Shown piece by piece: positions 6,349 through 13,646 of a stretch of 14,885 nucleotides of DNA. Position 1 is the first letter of the stretch, and each line of letters begins with the position of its first letter. The stretch is from NCBI GenBank assembly GCA_041476545.1, contig JBGOTP010000090.1:1-14885 (forward strand), in the 5' to 3' direction. The notes under the pieces were generated by a model. It was not told the DNA's origin, did not search any database, and saw nothing but the letters and a program-made list of their open reading frames with translations. The DNA is from JBGOTP01 sp041476545. GTDB taxonomy: Bacteria; Acidobacteriota; Vicinamibacteria; Vicinamibacterales; CAVVIG01. A program made the translations under genes and the position numbers.

Positions 6349-7134
6349 ATGACACACAGACTGTTGAAGGGGACCGGGTGGACGCCGACGATCGTGGCGG
6401 TGCTGGCACTCGTCGCATCGCAGGGCGTGGCAGCTCAGCGCGCGGTGCCTCGTGGAAGTTCCAGCGGAGGAAGCCAGGGGTCGAGCCCGGCGCCGCAAGG
6501 CGGAGCACCCGCCCCTCCGGGCGCTCGGGCGCCATCTGCTCCCCGAGACAGCGGAGGCAGGGGCAGCGCGACGGCCTCGCCCCCGACCGATCCAGGATCG
6601 CGAGCTGGAAGCGGTACCGCCGGTGCCGGCGCCGCAAGCGGAGGCTCCGGTGCGGCTCCCGACGGACGACGGCCGCGCGACGGCAGCGGCGGAAGCGGCG
6701 CCAGTGGTACTGCTGTGGCGCGCACTGCACCTCCGCGCCCGGGCAACGTCAGACGCCCCCCGGTAATCTATGCTCCCGTCGGTTACTACCCGTGGGGATA
6801 CGGTGGTTTCGGATTCGGCGGGTACTATGGCGGCGGGTACTATGGCGGCCTGTACGATCCATGGGGATACGACAATCCTTGGAACTACGCCGTCGGGTAC
6901 GACGATGACGGCGCCCTCAGGCTGAAAATCAGCCCAAGTCGCGCGTCCGTCTTCGTCGATGGTTACTACGCCGGGCGCGTCGAGGATTTCGACGGTGTCT
7001 TTCAGCGCCTTCATGTGGAGGCTGGTCCCCACCGAATCGAAGTCCGCGCAGACGGATTCGAACCGCTGTTCTTCGATGTGCGTGTTCTTCCCAACAGCAC
7101 TGTGACATACAGAGGGGAGCTGAAGCGATACTGA
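6349..7134 (+). CDS. Secreted PEGA-domain protein with Gly/Tyr-rich linker
   Basis: This 261-residue protein has a Sec signal peptide (TIVAVLALVAS core, likely cut after VAA at about residue 29). A long low-complexity region rich in Gly, Ser, Pro, Ala and Arg (about 30-140) follows, then a Gly/Tyr/Trp-rich stretch (about 145-185, repeats of GGYYGG). The C-terminal PEGA domain (about 195-261) contains KISPSRASVFVDGYYAGRV, DFDGVFQRLHVEAGPHRIEV and a final TYRGEL. PEGA domains are surface-associated beta-sandwich modules found in bacterial envelope proteins; no enzymatic role is known. The protein probably acts in the periplasm or at the surface, with the linker reaching through or along the cell wall. 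It stands alone, divergent from hslV, and ends 6 nt from the convergent permease gene. The reverse strand has long open frames here, but only the plus frame gives a recognisable domain. Confidence 0.87.
   Translation: MTHRLLKGTGWTPTIVAVLALVASQGVAAQRAVPRGSSSGGSQGSSPAPQGGAPAPPGARAPSAPRDSGGRGSATASPPTDPGSRAGSGTAGAGAASGGSGAAPDGRRPRDGSGGSGASGTAVARTAPPRPGNVRRPPVIYAPVGYYPWGYGGFGFGGYYGGGYYGGLYDPWGYDNPWNYAVGYDDDGALRLKISPSRASVFVDGYYAGRVEDFDGVFQRLHVEAGPHRIEVRADGFEPLFFDVRVLPNSTVTYRGELKRY
6820..6849 (+). repeat. Tandem 15-bp duplication in the Gly/Tyr segment
   Basis: GGGTACTATGGCGGC occurs twice back to back (6820-6834 and 6835-6849), in frame within the PEGA-domain gene, encoding repeated GYYGG. An exact nucleotide duplication implies recent slippage or active length variation of this linker. 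Confidence 0.8.
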
Positions 7135-7140
7135 CGTCAT

Positions 7141-8538
7141 TTACTCCTGGCCGCGCCCCGGCAGATTTTGCGCCTGTTTCATCCACCAATAGACCGGGAT
7201 GCCCATCGCGATAATGACGAGGCCCGCAACAGACGTCCGCGGGTTGCTCCAGATCTGGTTGACGACAATCACGATGCTCGCTGCCACGAAGACCGCCGGC
7301 GCCCACGGGTAGCCCCACGCCCGGAACGACGGCGGAACCTCCGGTTCGCGGCGCCGCAGGACGAAGACAGCTGCGACCGCCAGTCCGGAAAACAGCACAA
7401 TCGCGAATCCGGTATAGCTCACCAGTTCCGACAGCGTGCCCGAGAGCACAAGGACGCCGCTCCACACCGTTTGCGCCACAATCGCCGCAGTCGGCGCCCG
7501 GAAACGCGGATGGATCCGCGTAAGAGCGCTGGGGAAGAGTCCGTCGCGGGCCATTGCAAAATAGACGCGGGGGCCCGCAAGAACCATCGCACTGATGCTC
7601 GCCGCGATGCTCACGATGGTGAACGCCGCGATGGGATAGCCCACTCCGTTGCCGAAGAGACGATCCGCCACCGTGTCGACTAACGTGCCTGTCACCGCCC
7701 CGAGGACCGGCGCCGGCAGTGCGTAGAGGTACAGCGCATTGAGGCCGAGATAGATGACGATGACAGCAGATGTCCCCAGGCCGAGCGCGAGGGGAACGTT
7801 CCGTTCCGGCGATCGCACTTCTTCAGCCACGTAGGCCGCCGCGTTCCATCCCGAATAGGTGAACATCACGGGGATGAGCGCCAGGAACAGCCCTGTGGCG
7901 CCAGGCCCACGCGTTGCGACCACCTGCGCCGCCAAAGGCGCCGCCCCGTGATGGCCAAGGCTGAATCCGAGGACCACGAACAGAACGAGCGCCGAGACTT
8001 TCACGCCAGCAAGGATGTTCTGCAAGACCCGTCCAGGGCCAAGACCACGGACATGGACGATGGTCAGGCCCGTGAGGAGGGCCAGCGCCACGAGCGTCTT
8101 TTGCGACACGACGAGCGGAACGATCGGAATAGGAAGGGTCACGAGTGGCGTCGCGTCCCCGGCGGCCGGCAAGATGCGACCCACGTACTCGGCAAGGGCG
8201 ACGGAACTGGCCGCAATCGCTCCCGAGAAGCCGGCGACAAAGGACGTCCATCCGGTCAGGAAGCCCGCGAGCGGTCCGTACGCCTCCCGCAGGTAGACGT
8301 ACTCACCGCCGGCGCGTGGCCGCAGCGCCGCAAGTTCCGCGTAGGCCATCGCTCCGGCAAACGCCAGCGCACCTCCCGCAAGCCAGACGAGCAGAATGCC
8401 TCGCTCATCGGGAACAAACCGCGCGACGAGCACGGGAACGAAAAAGATTCCGCCGCCGATGACGTTCGAAACAACGATGGCCGCGGCGTCGATGGGGCCG
8501 AGTCTTCGATCGAGCGAGGCGCCGCGTCGCTCGCTCAC
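7141..8538 (-). CDS. APC-superfamily amino acid permease
   Basis: This 465-residue integral membrane protein with about twelve hydrophobic segments belongs to the amino acid-polyamine-organocation transporter family. The first helix has the unwound substrate-binding motif NVIGGGIFFVP (25-35), followed by GGEYVYLREAYGPLAGFLTGWT in helices 2-3. Helix 6 carries the conserved FTYSGWNAAAYVAEEV. It should import or exchange amino acids across the inner membrane; the substrate cannot be read from the sequence. The layout resembles LAT-like/YfnA-type permeases. The start is GTG, 13 nt after the stop of the upstream lipoprotein and without an obvious Shine-Dalgarno sequence, suggesting translational coupling. 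It is the last gene of the ECF-sigma-led run and faces the PEGA gene tail to tail, with no room for a terminator between them. Confidence 0.9.
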   Translation of the reverse strand: MSERRGASLDRRLGPIDAAAIVVSNVIGGGIFFVPVLVARFVPDERGILLVWLAGGALAFAGAMAYAELAALRPRAGGEYVYLREAYGPLAGFLTGWTSFVAGFSGAIAASSVALAEYVGRILPAAGDATPLVTLPIPIVPLVVSQKTLVALALLTGLTIVHVRGLGPGRVLQNILAGVKVSALVLFVVLGFSLGHHGAAPLAAQVVATRGPGATGLFLALIPVMFTYSGWNAAAYVAEEVRSPERNVPLALGLGTSAVIVIYLGLNALYLYALPAPVLGAVTGTLVDTVADRLFGNGVGYPIAAFTIVSIAASISAMVLAGPRVYFAMARDGLFPSALTRIHPRFRAPTAAIVAQTVWSGVLVLSGTLSELVSYTGFAIVLFSGLAVAAVFVLRRREPEVPPSFRAWGYPWAPAVFVAASIVIVVNQIWSNPRTSVAGLVIIAMGIPVYWWMKQAQNLPGRGQE

Positions 8539-8551
8539 GCGAACAGCAGGG

Positions 8552-9028
8552 TCATGGCGTCACCAGGCGGCGTTCGACGGGGTGTTCGGCAATGCGCGTC
8601 CACTGAACCGGGCCGTACTTGGCAGCCAACTCGACCTTGGCATCGACGAAGTACGCGTTCTTGAGCATCTCTGCACGCGGTTCCAAACCGGTGTAGCCGA
8701 GCGTGGACTGGAGCGTAATGACTTTGGACGTCGCGCCGGGCGCCAGCCCCTCGGACTGCGCGACGATGGCGTACCCGCTGCCCCACTCATCCTTCTGGCC
8801 GGCCTTACGGAACACGGCGTTGACCTGGAGCGCGACCAGCGATTGATCCGACACGTTCTTCAGCTTGAAGGTGATGGAGGGCAACAGCCTGTTCTGGCCA
8901 TTGACGATGCCCCCGTCAATCAATCCTGTGGAGACATCCAGGACCTGGAGGCCCTTGGTGAGATCGACCGCCGGCCCGCACCCGGCGCAGGCCATCGACA
9001 GCAGGACCAGCAGCCCAATCGCGCGCAT
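8552..9028 (-). CDS. Small conserved lipoprotein, function unknown
   Basis: The 158-residue product starts with a short signal (MRAIGLLVLLSMACAGCG). The lipidated cysteine would be Cys17 (CAGC) or Cys14; neither is a perfect lipobox. The mature part looks like a single beta-sandwich: SITFKLKNVSDQSLVALQVNAVFRK and LAPGATSKVITLQSTLGYTG have the alternating pattern of FxLYD/LEA14-like domains, which are structural modules without known catalysis. I do not recognise a specific family. It starts 10 nt after the upstream periplasmic protein stops and ends 13 nt before the permease, so it probably belongs to the same transcript and works in the envelope. Confidence 0.78.
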   Translation of the reverse strand: MRAIGLLVLLSMACAGCGPAVDLTKGLQVLDVSTGLIDGGIVNGQNRLLPSITFKLKNVSDQSLVALQVNAVFRKAGQKDEWGSGYAIVAQSEGLAPGATSKVITLQSTLGYTGLEPRAEMLKNAYFVDAKVELAAKYGPVQWTRIAEHPVERRLVTP

Positions 9029-9038
9029 GAGTCGTATT

Positions 9039-9881
9039 CTAAAACACTTTGATCAGGACGCGTTTGCGTGCCTCTTCGCGCGAAATCTGCCGGGCCAGCA
9101 ACCCGATGAGATCCTCTCCCCGCACGCTGATTTGAATCGTCGGGGACTCGGTATCGGCCGGGCTCAAACGCGAGGCCCCCTCCTTGCCGCGCGCAGCGAC
9201 GGTGAACCAGTCCTTCGGATCGAGGCGCAGACCGCTGCTGTGATCGAGTATGGCCTCGATAAGGGCTTCCGAGACCTGAGCGCGATAGACCCCCTGCGGA
9301 TTGCTCAGGATGGGATCCATCGGGACAGCCTGCGTCCTATCGACGGAGGTGGACGCGGCCGCCCCGGTGAGAGACTGACCAACCGCCAGCGTGGCGGCGC
9401 CCGGCGACAACGAAGACATCAGGCCGCTCGGTGCCAGCTGCATCTCGATCCGCTGAAGGGCTTGCCGGTCGTTCGCATTGCCGCTGGACTCGACCAATGC
9501 GCGAATCGCGCGCAACGCGCTATCGCGTCCGAGATCGTTCTGATCGAGCGTGCGGATAATCCAAGGCGTTGTCTCCTCCAGATCCGGCATATCGATATAG
9601 AAGAACACGCCATATTCCGGAAGGCGGATGCCACGCACGCGCACTTCGTCACTGAGCAGCATGTCGCCCGGCACGACGGTCCGTGCGAGATCGCGCGTCA
9701 GCTTGGCTCCGTGCTCCGCGGCACGCTGGAGAATCCCCTCCATGAGGCCAATCTGATACCGATCCTCCAGCGCCAATGCCGCCGACTGGGACGAATCACG
9801 ACGGAGCGGCGTCTGCGCACGGGCAGGCGTCAACGTTCCCACCACCAAACCACTCGTTATCAGCGCAACAATCTTCTTCAT
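9039..9881 (-). CDS. Periplasmic protein of unknown function in the ECF sigma cluster
   Basis: I do not recognise this family. It has a clear Sec signal peptide (KKIVALITSGLVVGTL, likely cut at ARA before QTP) and a mature region of about 255 residues without transmembrane segments. The mature part starts with an alpha-helical stretch (LALEDRYQIGLMEGILQRAAEHGAKL), then a segment VPGDMLLSDEVRVRGIRLPEYGVFFYIDMPDL that looks like beta strands. A middle low-complexity part follows, and the end has TIQISVRGEDLIGLLARQISREEARKRV. I start it at ATG 9881 because AGGGG lies 6 nt before it; the ATG two codons earlier (9887) directly abuts that AGGGG and so is less likely. The position, 47 nt after the anti-sigma gene, suggests it is part of the regulon core or a stress sensor partner. 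Confidence 0.78.
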   Translation of the reverse strand: MKKIVALITSGLVVGTLTPARAQTPLRRDSSQSAALALEDRYQIGLMEGILQRAAEHGAKLTRDLARTVVPGDMLLSDEVRVRGIRLPEYGVFFYIDMPDLEETTPWIIRTLDQNDLGRDSALRAIRALVESSGNANDRQALQRIEMQLAPSGLMSSLSPGAATLAVGQSLTGAAASTSVDRTQAVPMDPILSNPQGVYRAQVSEALIEAILDHSSGLRLDPKDWFTVAARGKEGASRLSPADTESPTIQISVRGEDLIGLLARQISREEARKRVLIKVF

Positions 9882-9887
9882 GGCCAT

Positions 9888-9892
9888 CCCCT
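9888..9892 (-). promoter_or_regulatory. Ribosome binding site deciding the start at 9881
   Basis: On the minus strand AGGGG sits 6 nt before ATG 9881 and touches ATG 9887 directly. This supports the shorter protein beginning MKKIV. Confidence 0.6.
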
Positions 9893-9928
9893 AAGTCCCC
9901 AGCTCTCTCTTCCCCACGGCCTGATGAA

Positions 9929-10702
9929 CTACGGATTCTTCACAAGCCTCGCCACTACCGTTGAAACACTGTGCATATCGTCGCGCTGCCGCGCCAGTTC
10001 GCTCCGGGTGTTGTTCTGGAGCGCGGAAAGGATACGGTCAATCTTGACCAAATCGGCCGTACGCTGCGTCCCGACATCCTGGTACACGCTGGCGATACGC
10101 AAGGCGAGCTCGTTCTGCTGCTTCCGCTCGCTGTCGGCAATGAGCGCGCGCACCAGGCTGACAGTCGGGCTGGCGGCCGCCCCTGCCTCGACCTCATGCC
10201 GCAGCTGACGCTCGAGCGCGATCAGATCCGCCTTCGAGACAGACGGCTCCGGGGTCGATGCGGCAGCGATCGGCGGCGCACTCGCCGGCGCGGCGACAAC
10301 CCTGGCTTCGTTGGCCGGAGCGGACCATCCCGTGCGGATCGACAGTCCGTCGGCGTTGTATCTGATGTTCAGGTTTGCCGCTCCCGCCGCCACGCCGAGG
10401 AAAAGCACCGCTGCGGCGACCTGCATCCAGGCCGGCACGTCGCGCAGCGTCGCCCAGACTCGCGCCGCCACGGTCGAGCGCCGCACATTCGGCTGAGCGA
10501 ATGCCCGCGTCGGCTCCGGCGGCGCCCATTCCGCCAAGCGGCTACGGACACTGGCAAACCCGGCCAGCTCCGCGCGGCACACACCGCACGCCGCGACATG
10601 CGCTCCGAACGCCGCGCGATCGGCCGGCGCCATATCGTCGTAGAGATACGCGACGAGCGTTTCGTCTCGATTACCTGGATACGCACAAACCATCTCAGTC
10701 AT
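9929..10702 (-). CDS. Zinc-binding transmembrane anti-sigma factor
   Basis: The 257-residue protein has the N-terminal zinc-binding anti-sigma signature H35-x3-C39-x2-C42 (HVAACGVC), with Cys6 a possible fourth ligand. A single transmembrane helix follows at about 92-110 (WMQVAAAVLFLGVAAG). The periplasmic tail is Ala/Pro-rich and then largely alpha-helical (ALERQLRHEVEAG onward to the end). The expected role is to hold the cognate ECF sigma factor inactive at the membrane until a signal releases it. Its ATG overlaps the sigma gene stop (ATGA), the usual coupled arrangement that keeps the pair in balance. The extracytoplasmic part has no recognised sensor domain and may receive its signal through the two envelope proteins encoded next. 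Regulated proteolysis versus redox/zinc control cannot be decided from the sequence. Confidence 0.9.
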   Translation of the reverse strand: MTEMVCAYPGNRDETLVAYLYDDMAPADRAAFGAHVAACGVCRAELAGFASVRSRLAEWAPPEPTRAFAQPNVRRSTVAARVWATLRDVPAWMQVAAAVLFLGVAAGAANLNIRYNADGLSIRTGWSAPANEARVVAAPASAPPIAAASTPEPSVSKADLIALERQLRHEVEAGAAASPTVSLVRALIADSERKQQNELALRIASVYQDVGTQRTADLVKIDRILSALQNNTRSELARQRDDMHSVSTVVARLVKNP

Positions 10703-11280
10703 GACATTCCCTCGCCCATGTCACCGCGCTTTGCCAACTCACGCCGAACGACGACGAGTCCCTGGTACAGCCGTGTCTTGACAGTACTCAGCGGACACCC
10801 CACGAGGTCGGCGATCTCCTGAAACGTCAAGCCGTGGTATTCCTTCAGAATAATGGCCGTTCGCTGCTCTTCGGGCAACGTCGCCATGACCTGTTCGACG
10901 ATCCGCATGAGCGCCCGGCGCCCGATCAGGTCCTCGATGGACTCGGACGGCTCCGCTTGGGCCGCAAGCTCCATCAGGTCAACATTCTCTGGGGGCTGCA
11001 CGACTGGTGCGCGACGTTCCCGACGCATCCAGTCTCGGCACAGGTTGAGCGCGATGCGGTACAACCACGATGAGAACTTCGCTTGTCCACGGAAACCGGG
11101 CAAGGCGCGAAACGCGCGGAGGAACGTCTCCTGGCACACATCGCGGGCATCCTCCTCGCGACCGATCGTGCGGTACGCCAGGGCATAGATCGGCCGCTCC
11201 CATCGCAAGATGAGCTGATTGAAGCTCTCGGCGTCGCCGCGAATCGATCGCGCGACGAGCTCTTCGTCCGTCGACGTCAT
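10699..11280 (-). CDS. ECF-family RNA polymerase sigma factor (RpoE-like)
   Basis: This 193-residue protein is a group 4 sigma factor with only the sigma2 and sigma4 regions. Sigma2 (about 15-85) includes YRTIGREEDARDVCQETFLRAFRALPGF for core binding and FSSWLYRIALNLCRDWMRRERR for -10 recognition and melting. Sigma4 (about 135-185) has LPEEQRTAIILKEYHGLTFQEIADLVGCPLSTVKTRLYQG, a helix-turn-helix for the -35 element. An acidic linker lies between. It starts at ATG 11280 with a leader of roughly 80-90 nt and no strong Shine-Dalgarno sequence, and overlaps the anti-sigma gene by four bases. The GGAAC-N17-GTC sequence upstream suggests it activates its own operon. Confidence 0.96.
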   Translation of the reverse strand: MTSTDEELVARSIRGDAESFNQLILRWERPIYALAYRTIGREEDARDVCQETFLRAFRALPGFRGQAKFSSWLYRIALNLCRDWMRRERRAPVVQPPENVDLMELAAQAEPSESIEDLIGRRALMRIVEQVMATLPEEQRTAIILKEYHGLTFQEIADLVGCPLSTVKTRLYQGLVVVRRELAKRGDMGEGMS

Positions 11281-11362
11281 GCGGAGGCGGCGGGCCCTCG
11301 TTTCTCAGTGAATTAGACGGCCGGGATCGCCTGACAGTCGGTACAGGCGAGCGCCTTGACTC

Positions 11363-11390
11363 ATTATATCGGCCGACCGGCGTAAGTCTT
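11363..11390 (-). promoter_or_regulatory. Predicted sigma70-like promoter of the ECF sigma operon
   Basis: A perfect TATAAT -10 box lies at 11368-11363. The best -35 is AAGACT (11390-11385, three of six) with a 16-nt spacer. It overlaps the ECF-type promoter and could give basal expression of the sigma/anti-sigma pair. The weak -35 suggests low strength or a need for an activator. Confidence 0.45.
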
Positions 11391-11399
11391 TTCTGTTCC
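11375..11399 (-). promoter_or_regulatory. Predicted ECF-sigma autoregulatory promoter
   Basis: On the minus strand GGAAC (11399-11395) is followed, after exactly 17 nt, by GTC (11377-11375). This matches the E. coli sigmaE pattern GGAACTT-N15-GTC. The site lies about 95 nt before the sigma gene start codon and points at it. The downstream part of the -10 (GGC) does not match the sigmaE consensus. Confidence 0.5.
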
Positions 11400-11445
11400 G
11401 GTTGTTACCGCTGCCAGGAACGGCAAGGCGTCGACACTGGTTCAC

Positions 11446-11474
11446 TTGGCCGGTTCGGCGGTTCGCGCTACAAT
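11446..11474 (+). promoter_or_regulatory. Predicted sigma70-like promoter of the histidine kinase operon
   Basis: On the plus strand a -35 box TTGGCC (four of six) is separated by 17 nt from a -10 box TACAAT (11469-11474, five of six). Transcription would start near 11481, leaving about a 27-nt leader without an obvious Shine-Dalgarno sequence before ATG 11508. Confidence 0.5.
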
Positions 11475-11507
11475 CCGCCCTACGCCTCGCTCCCCATTGC
11501 ACAACTG

Positions 11508-13646
11508 ATGCCCCGCGACGCAGGAACTCGACGTTTGACGCGCGCCAACACGGGCGCTCTGGCGAGGCAGGAACCAGCCATTCAGGCGACCACCAGCCCG
11601 GCCCTGATTGCGCTTCTTGCGCACACGCCTCGACTCATCGACCTGCTGCCTCACCTTCATCAGCACGCGCTCGACGCGACTGGTGGGGTCTGCTCGCTGC
11701 TGTTTGAACTCAACCCTCGGAATGGCATTTTGCAGGCGACGTCGGGCTTTGGACTCGACGAACTGAGCACTGACCCCTGGAGACCGGGTCCGGCTGAACA
11801 GGCGCTCATCGTGGATGTCTTCTCGCGCCGGACGCCTACGCTCGTCGCGGATCTCGACCGGCAAATGCCGGATCTATCGGCTCGACTGGGCATGCCGGCG
11901 GCCCTGTTGATCGCGCTCTCGCAGGGCCCTGTCCGCGTCGGTCTCCTGGCAATCGGGCTGCTCGCCGCTCCGACCGCTCCGTCCGGGGAATCCGGGCACC
12001 CGGTCAGGGATGACGCGAGTGAAGTCGCGGACGCATTCCTGGCGACGCTCGAACTCTTCCGCCTTCGGCAAAGGGACGAGCTGCAGCGCGATCTCCGAGA
12101 GCTCCTCGACGAGTTTGGAGCCAACCTGTCGTCGACGCTCAACCTCGCGGCCGGCCTCGACGTCTTCTGCCACGGAGCAAACCGGCTGTTCGGCGCGGAT
12201 CGCACGTCGGCATGGCTTCACGACCGTCGTGGGCGGAGCCTCGTATTGCAGGCATCCTCCGATTCGGAGCACGTGTTGAGCGGCGCGCGGGTGAGCGTCG
12301 ACGACACACTGGCGCCGGCGGCGGCGGCCATGCGGCGTGCGCGGGCGGAGATCACACCGACGGCGGGCGATGTCCCGACGAGCACCGTCACGGTGCCACT
12401 CAGGGGCTGTCGTCGCGCGTTGGGCACCATCGTTTTCGACGGCGTGCGTGTTGAGACCGGGGGCGAGTTGGATCTCCTCGACCGCGCCGATGAACTCGGG
12501 CGTCAGCTCTCGAGTGCCGTCGAGAACATGCAGCTGCTCGAGGATGTCCGGCAGTCGCATCGTGAGCTCGAGAATGCCTTCAATTCCATTTCTCATCTCG
12601 TCGTTGTCTCCGACCGCCGCGGTCTCATCGTCCATGTCAACGAAGCCTTTGCGAGCCGTCTGAATCAGACACGCGATCAGCTGCTCAACCGCCCACTGGC
12701 GGACTGCATCGGCCCGGAGCTTGGCGCCTGGCTCGCGGCACAGGACCAGTCGCCCGTGCGGCCAGACGGCGAAACCGCTGCCACGTGCGAGATCGTCGAT
12801 CCCGTGCTGAACGGGCCGTTCATGGTCACCGCCACCGACCTCCTCGACCAGGAACGGCAGCGGGTGGGCTCGGTGTTGGTCGCGCGCGATATGACGCCCG
12901 AGGCGAAGCTGGAGGCCGAGCGGGAGGAACTGCGGCACAAACTGATGCAATCGGAAAAACTCGTCGCGCTCGGCCGATTCGTCGCCGGCATCGCGCACGA
13001 ACTGAACAATCCGCTCCAGGGAGTGCTCGGACATCTCGAACTCCTCCGCGCGACAGGCGCCTTCCCCAAGCAGCTCCGCCGCGAGGTGCAGACAATCTAT
13101 CGGGAGGCCGATCGCGCGGCGAAGATTGTGCGGAACTTACTGGTGTTCACTGGATCGCGGCGGCTGGCCCGCCGGGCGGTGAGCTTGAACACGCTGTTGC
13201 AGAAGGTGGTCGCCCTGCGCGTCTCCACGTGGCGCGCGCTCGACATCGAAGTCGTGCGACACTATGCGGAACAGCTGCCTCGCGTGCCGAGCGATCCGCT
13301 CCTGCTCCACCAGGTGTTTCTCAACATCGTGATGAACGCGGAGCAGGCCATCGCGGCCACGGGCCGGCCCGGGCGAATCGAAATTACGACGCGCGTGGCG
13401 GACGATCGCATCCTCATCGCCGTGCGCGACACAGGAGACGGGATTCCGCCCGATGCACTCGGCCGAATCTTTGAGCCGTTCTACACCACAAAAGACGTGG
13501 GCAAGGGGACCGGCCTGGGGCTGGCCATCGCCTTTGGCATCGTCCAGGAACATGGTGGCCATATCGCCGCCGCGAATCACCCGGATGGTGGCGCGGTGTT
13601 CACGGTCGAACTGCCGGCCCACCGGCAACGGGACGCGAAGGCATGA
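11508..13646 (+). CDS. Soluble GAF-GAF-PAS sensor histidine kinase
   Basis: This is a 712-residue sensor kinase without signal peptide or transmembrane segment, so it should sense a cytoplasmic signal. Domains in order are a GAF-like module (about 32-155), a second GAF module (about 198-345, GLDVFCHGANRLFGADRTSAWL) and a PAS domain (about 355-465, NAFNSISHLVVVSDRRGLIVHVNEAF). A short coiled linker follows, then a HisKA dimerisation domain with phospho-acceptor H497 in AHELNNPLQG. The HATPase_c domain has N-box N610, G1 motif DTGDGIPPD (D641) and G2 motif GKGTGLGLA (from about 665). The HELNNPLQG box and FEPFYTTK motif are typical of NtrB-like kinases. It is ATGA-coupled to the response regulator, its likely target. 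The start is uncertain: no Shine-Dalgarno precedes ATG 11508, and TTG at 11535 with an upstream AGGA is an alternative. Confidence 0.92.
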   Translation: MPRDAGTRRLTRANTGALARQEPAIQATTSPALIALLAHTPRLIDLLPHLHQHALDATGGVCSLLFELNPRNGILQATSGFGLDELSTDPWRPGPAEQALIVDVFSRRTPTLVADLDRQMPDLSARLGMPAALLIALSQGPVRVGLLAIGLLAAPTAPSGESGHPVRDDASEVADAFLATLELFRLRQRDELQRDLRELLDEFGANLSSTLNLAAGLDVFCHGANRLFGADRTSAWLHDRRGRSLVLQASSDSEHVLSGARVSVDDTLAPAAAAMRRARAEITPTAGDVPTSTVTVPLRGCRRALGTIVFDGVRVETGGELDLLDRADELGRQLSSAVENMQLLEDVRQSHRELENAFNSISHLVVVSDRRGLIVHVNEAFASRLNQTRDQLLNRPLADCIGPELGAWLAAQDQSPVRPDGETAATCEIVDPVLNGPFMVTATDLLDQERQRVGSVLVARDMTPEAKLEAEREELRHKLMQSEKLVALGRFVAGIAHELNNPLQGVLGHLELLRATGAFPKQLRREVQTIYREADRAAKIVRNLLVFTGSRRLARRAVSLNTLLQKVVALRVSTWRALDIEVVRHYAEQLPRVPSDPLLLHQVFLNIVMNAEQAIAATGRPGRIEITTRVADDRILIAVRDTGDGIPPDALGRIFEPFYTTKDVGKGTGLGLAIAFGIVQEHGGHIAAANHPDGGAVFTVELPAHRQRDAKA

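Larger units (their letters stand above)
11281..11507. other. Divergent regulatory region between ECF sigma and kinase genes
   Basis: The 227-nt region has no supported gene. It holds the two overlapping minus-strand promoters of the sigma operon (11363-11399) and the plus-strand promoter of the kinase (11446-11474). About 50 bp separate the -35 ends of the two directions, close enough for one regulator to affect both. No hairpin terminator or obvious long operator palindrome is visible beyond the 8-bp TCGGCCGA at 11369-11376. Confidence 0.55.

Noticed and set aside
6274..7140. 288-codon minus-strand frame opposite the PEGA gene
   Set aside because: Its translation is Ser/Arg/Ala-rich without a recognisable domain, while the plus frame gives a signal peptide and a PEGA domain.
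8865..10208. 447-codon plus-strand frame across the lipoprotein, periplasmic and anti-sigma genes
   Set aside because: It spans three minus-strand genes with signals, a lipobox and a zinc motif, and has no domain of its own.
11874..13034. 386-codon minus-strand frame inside the histidine kinase gene
   Set aside because: It is antisense to conserved GAF, PAS and HisKA sequence and has no recognisable domain.
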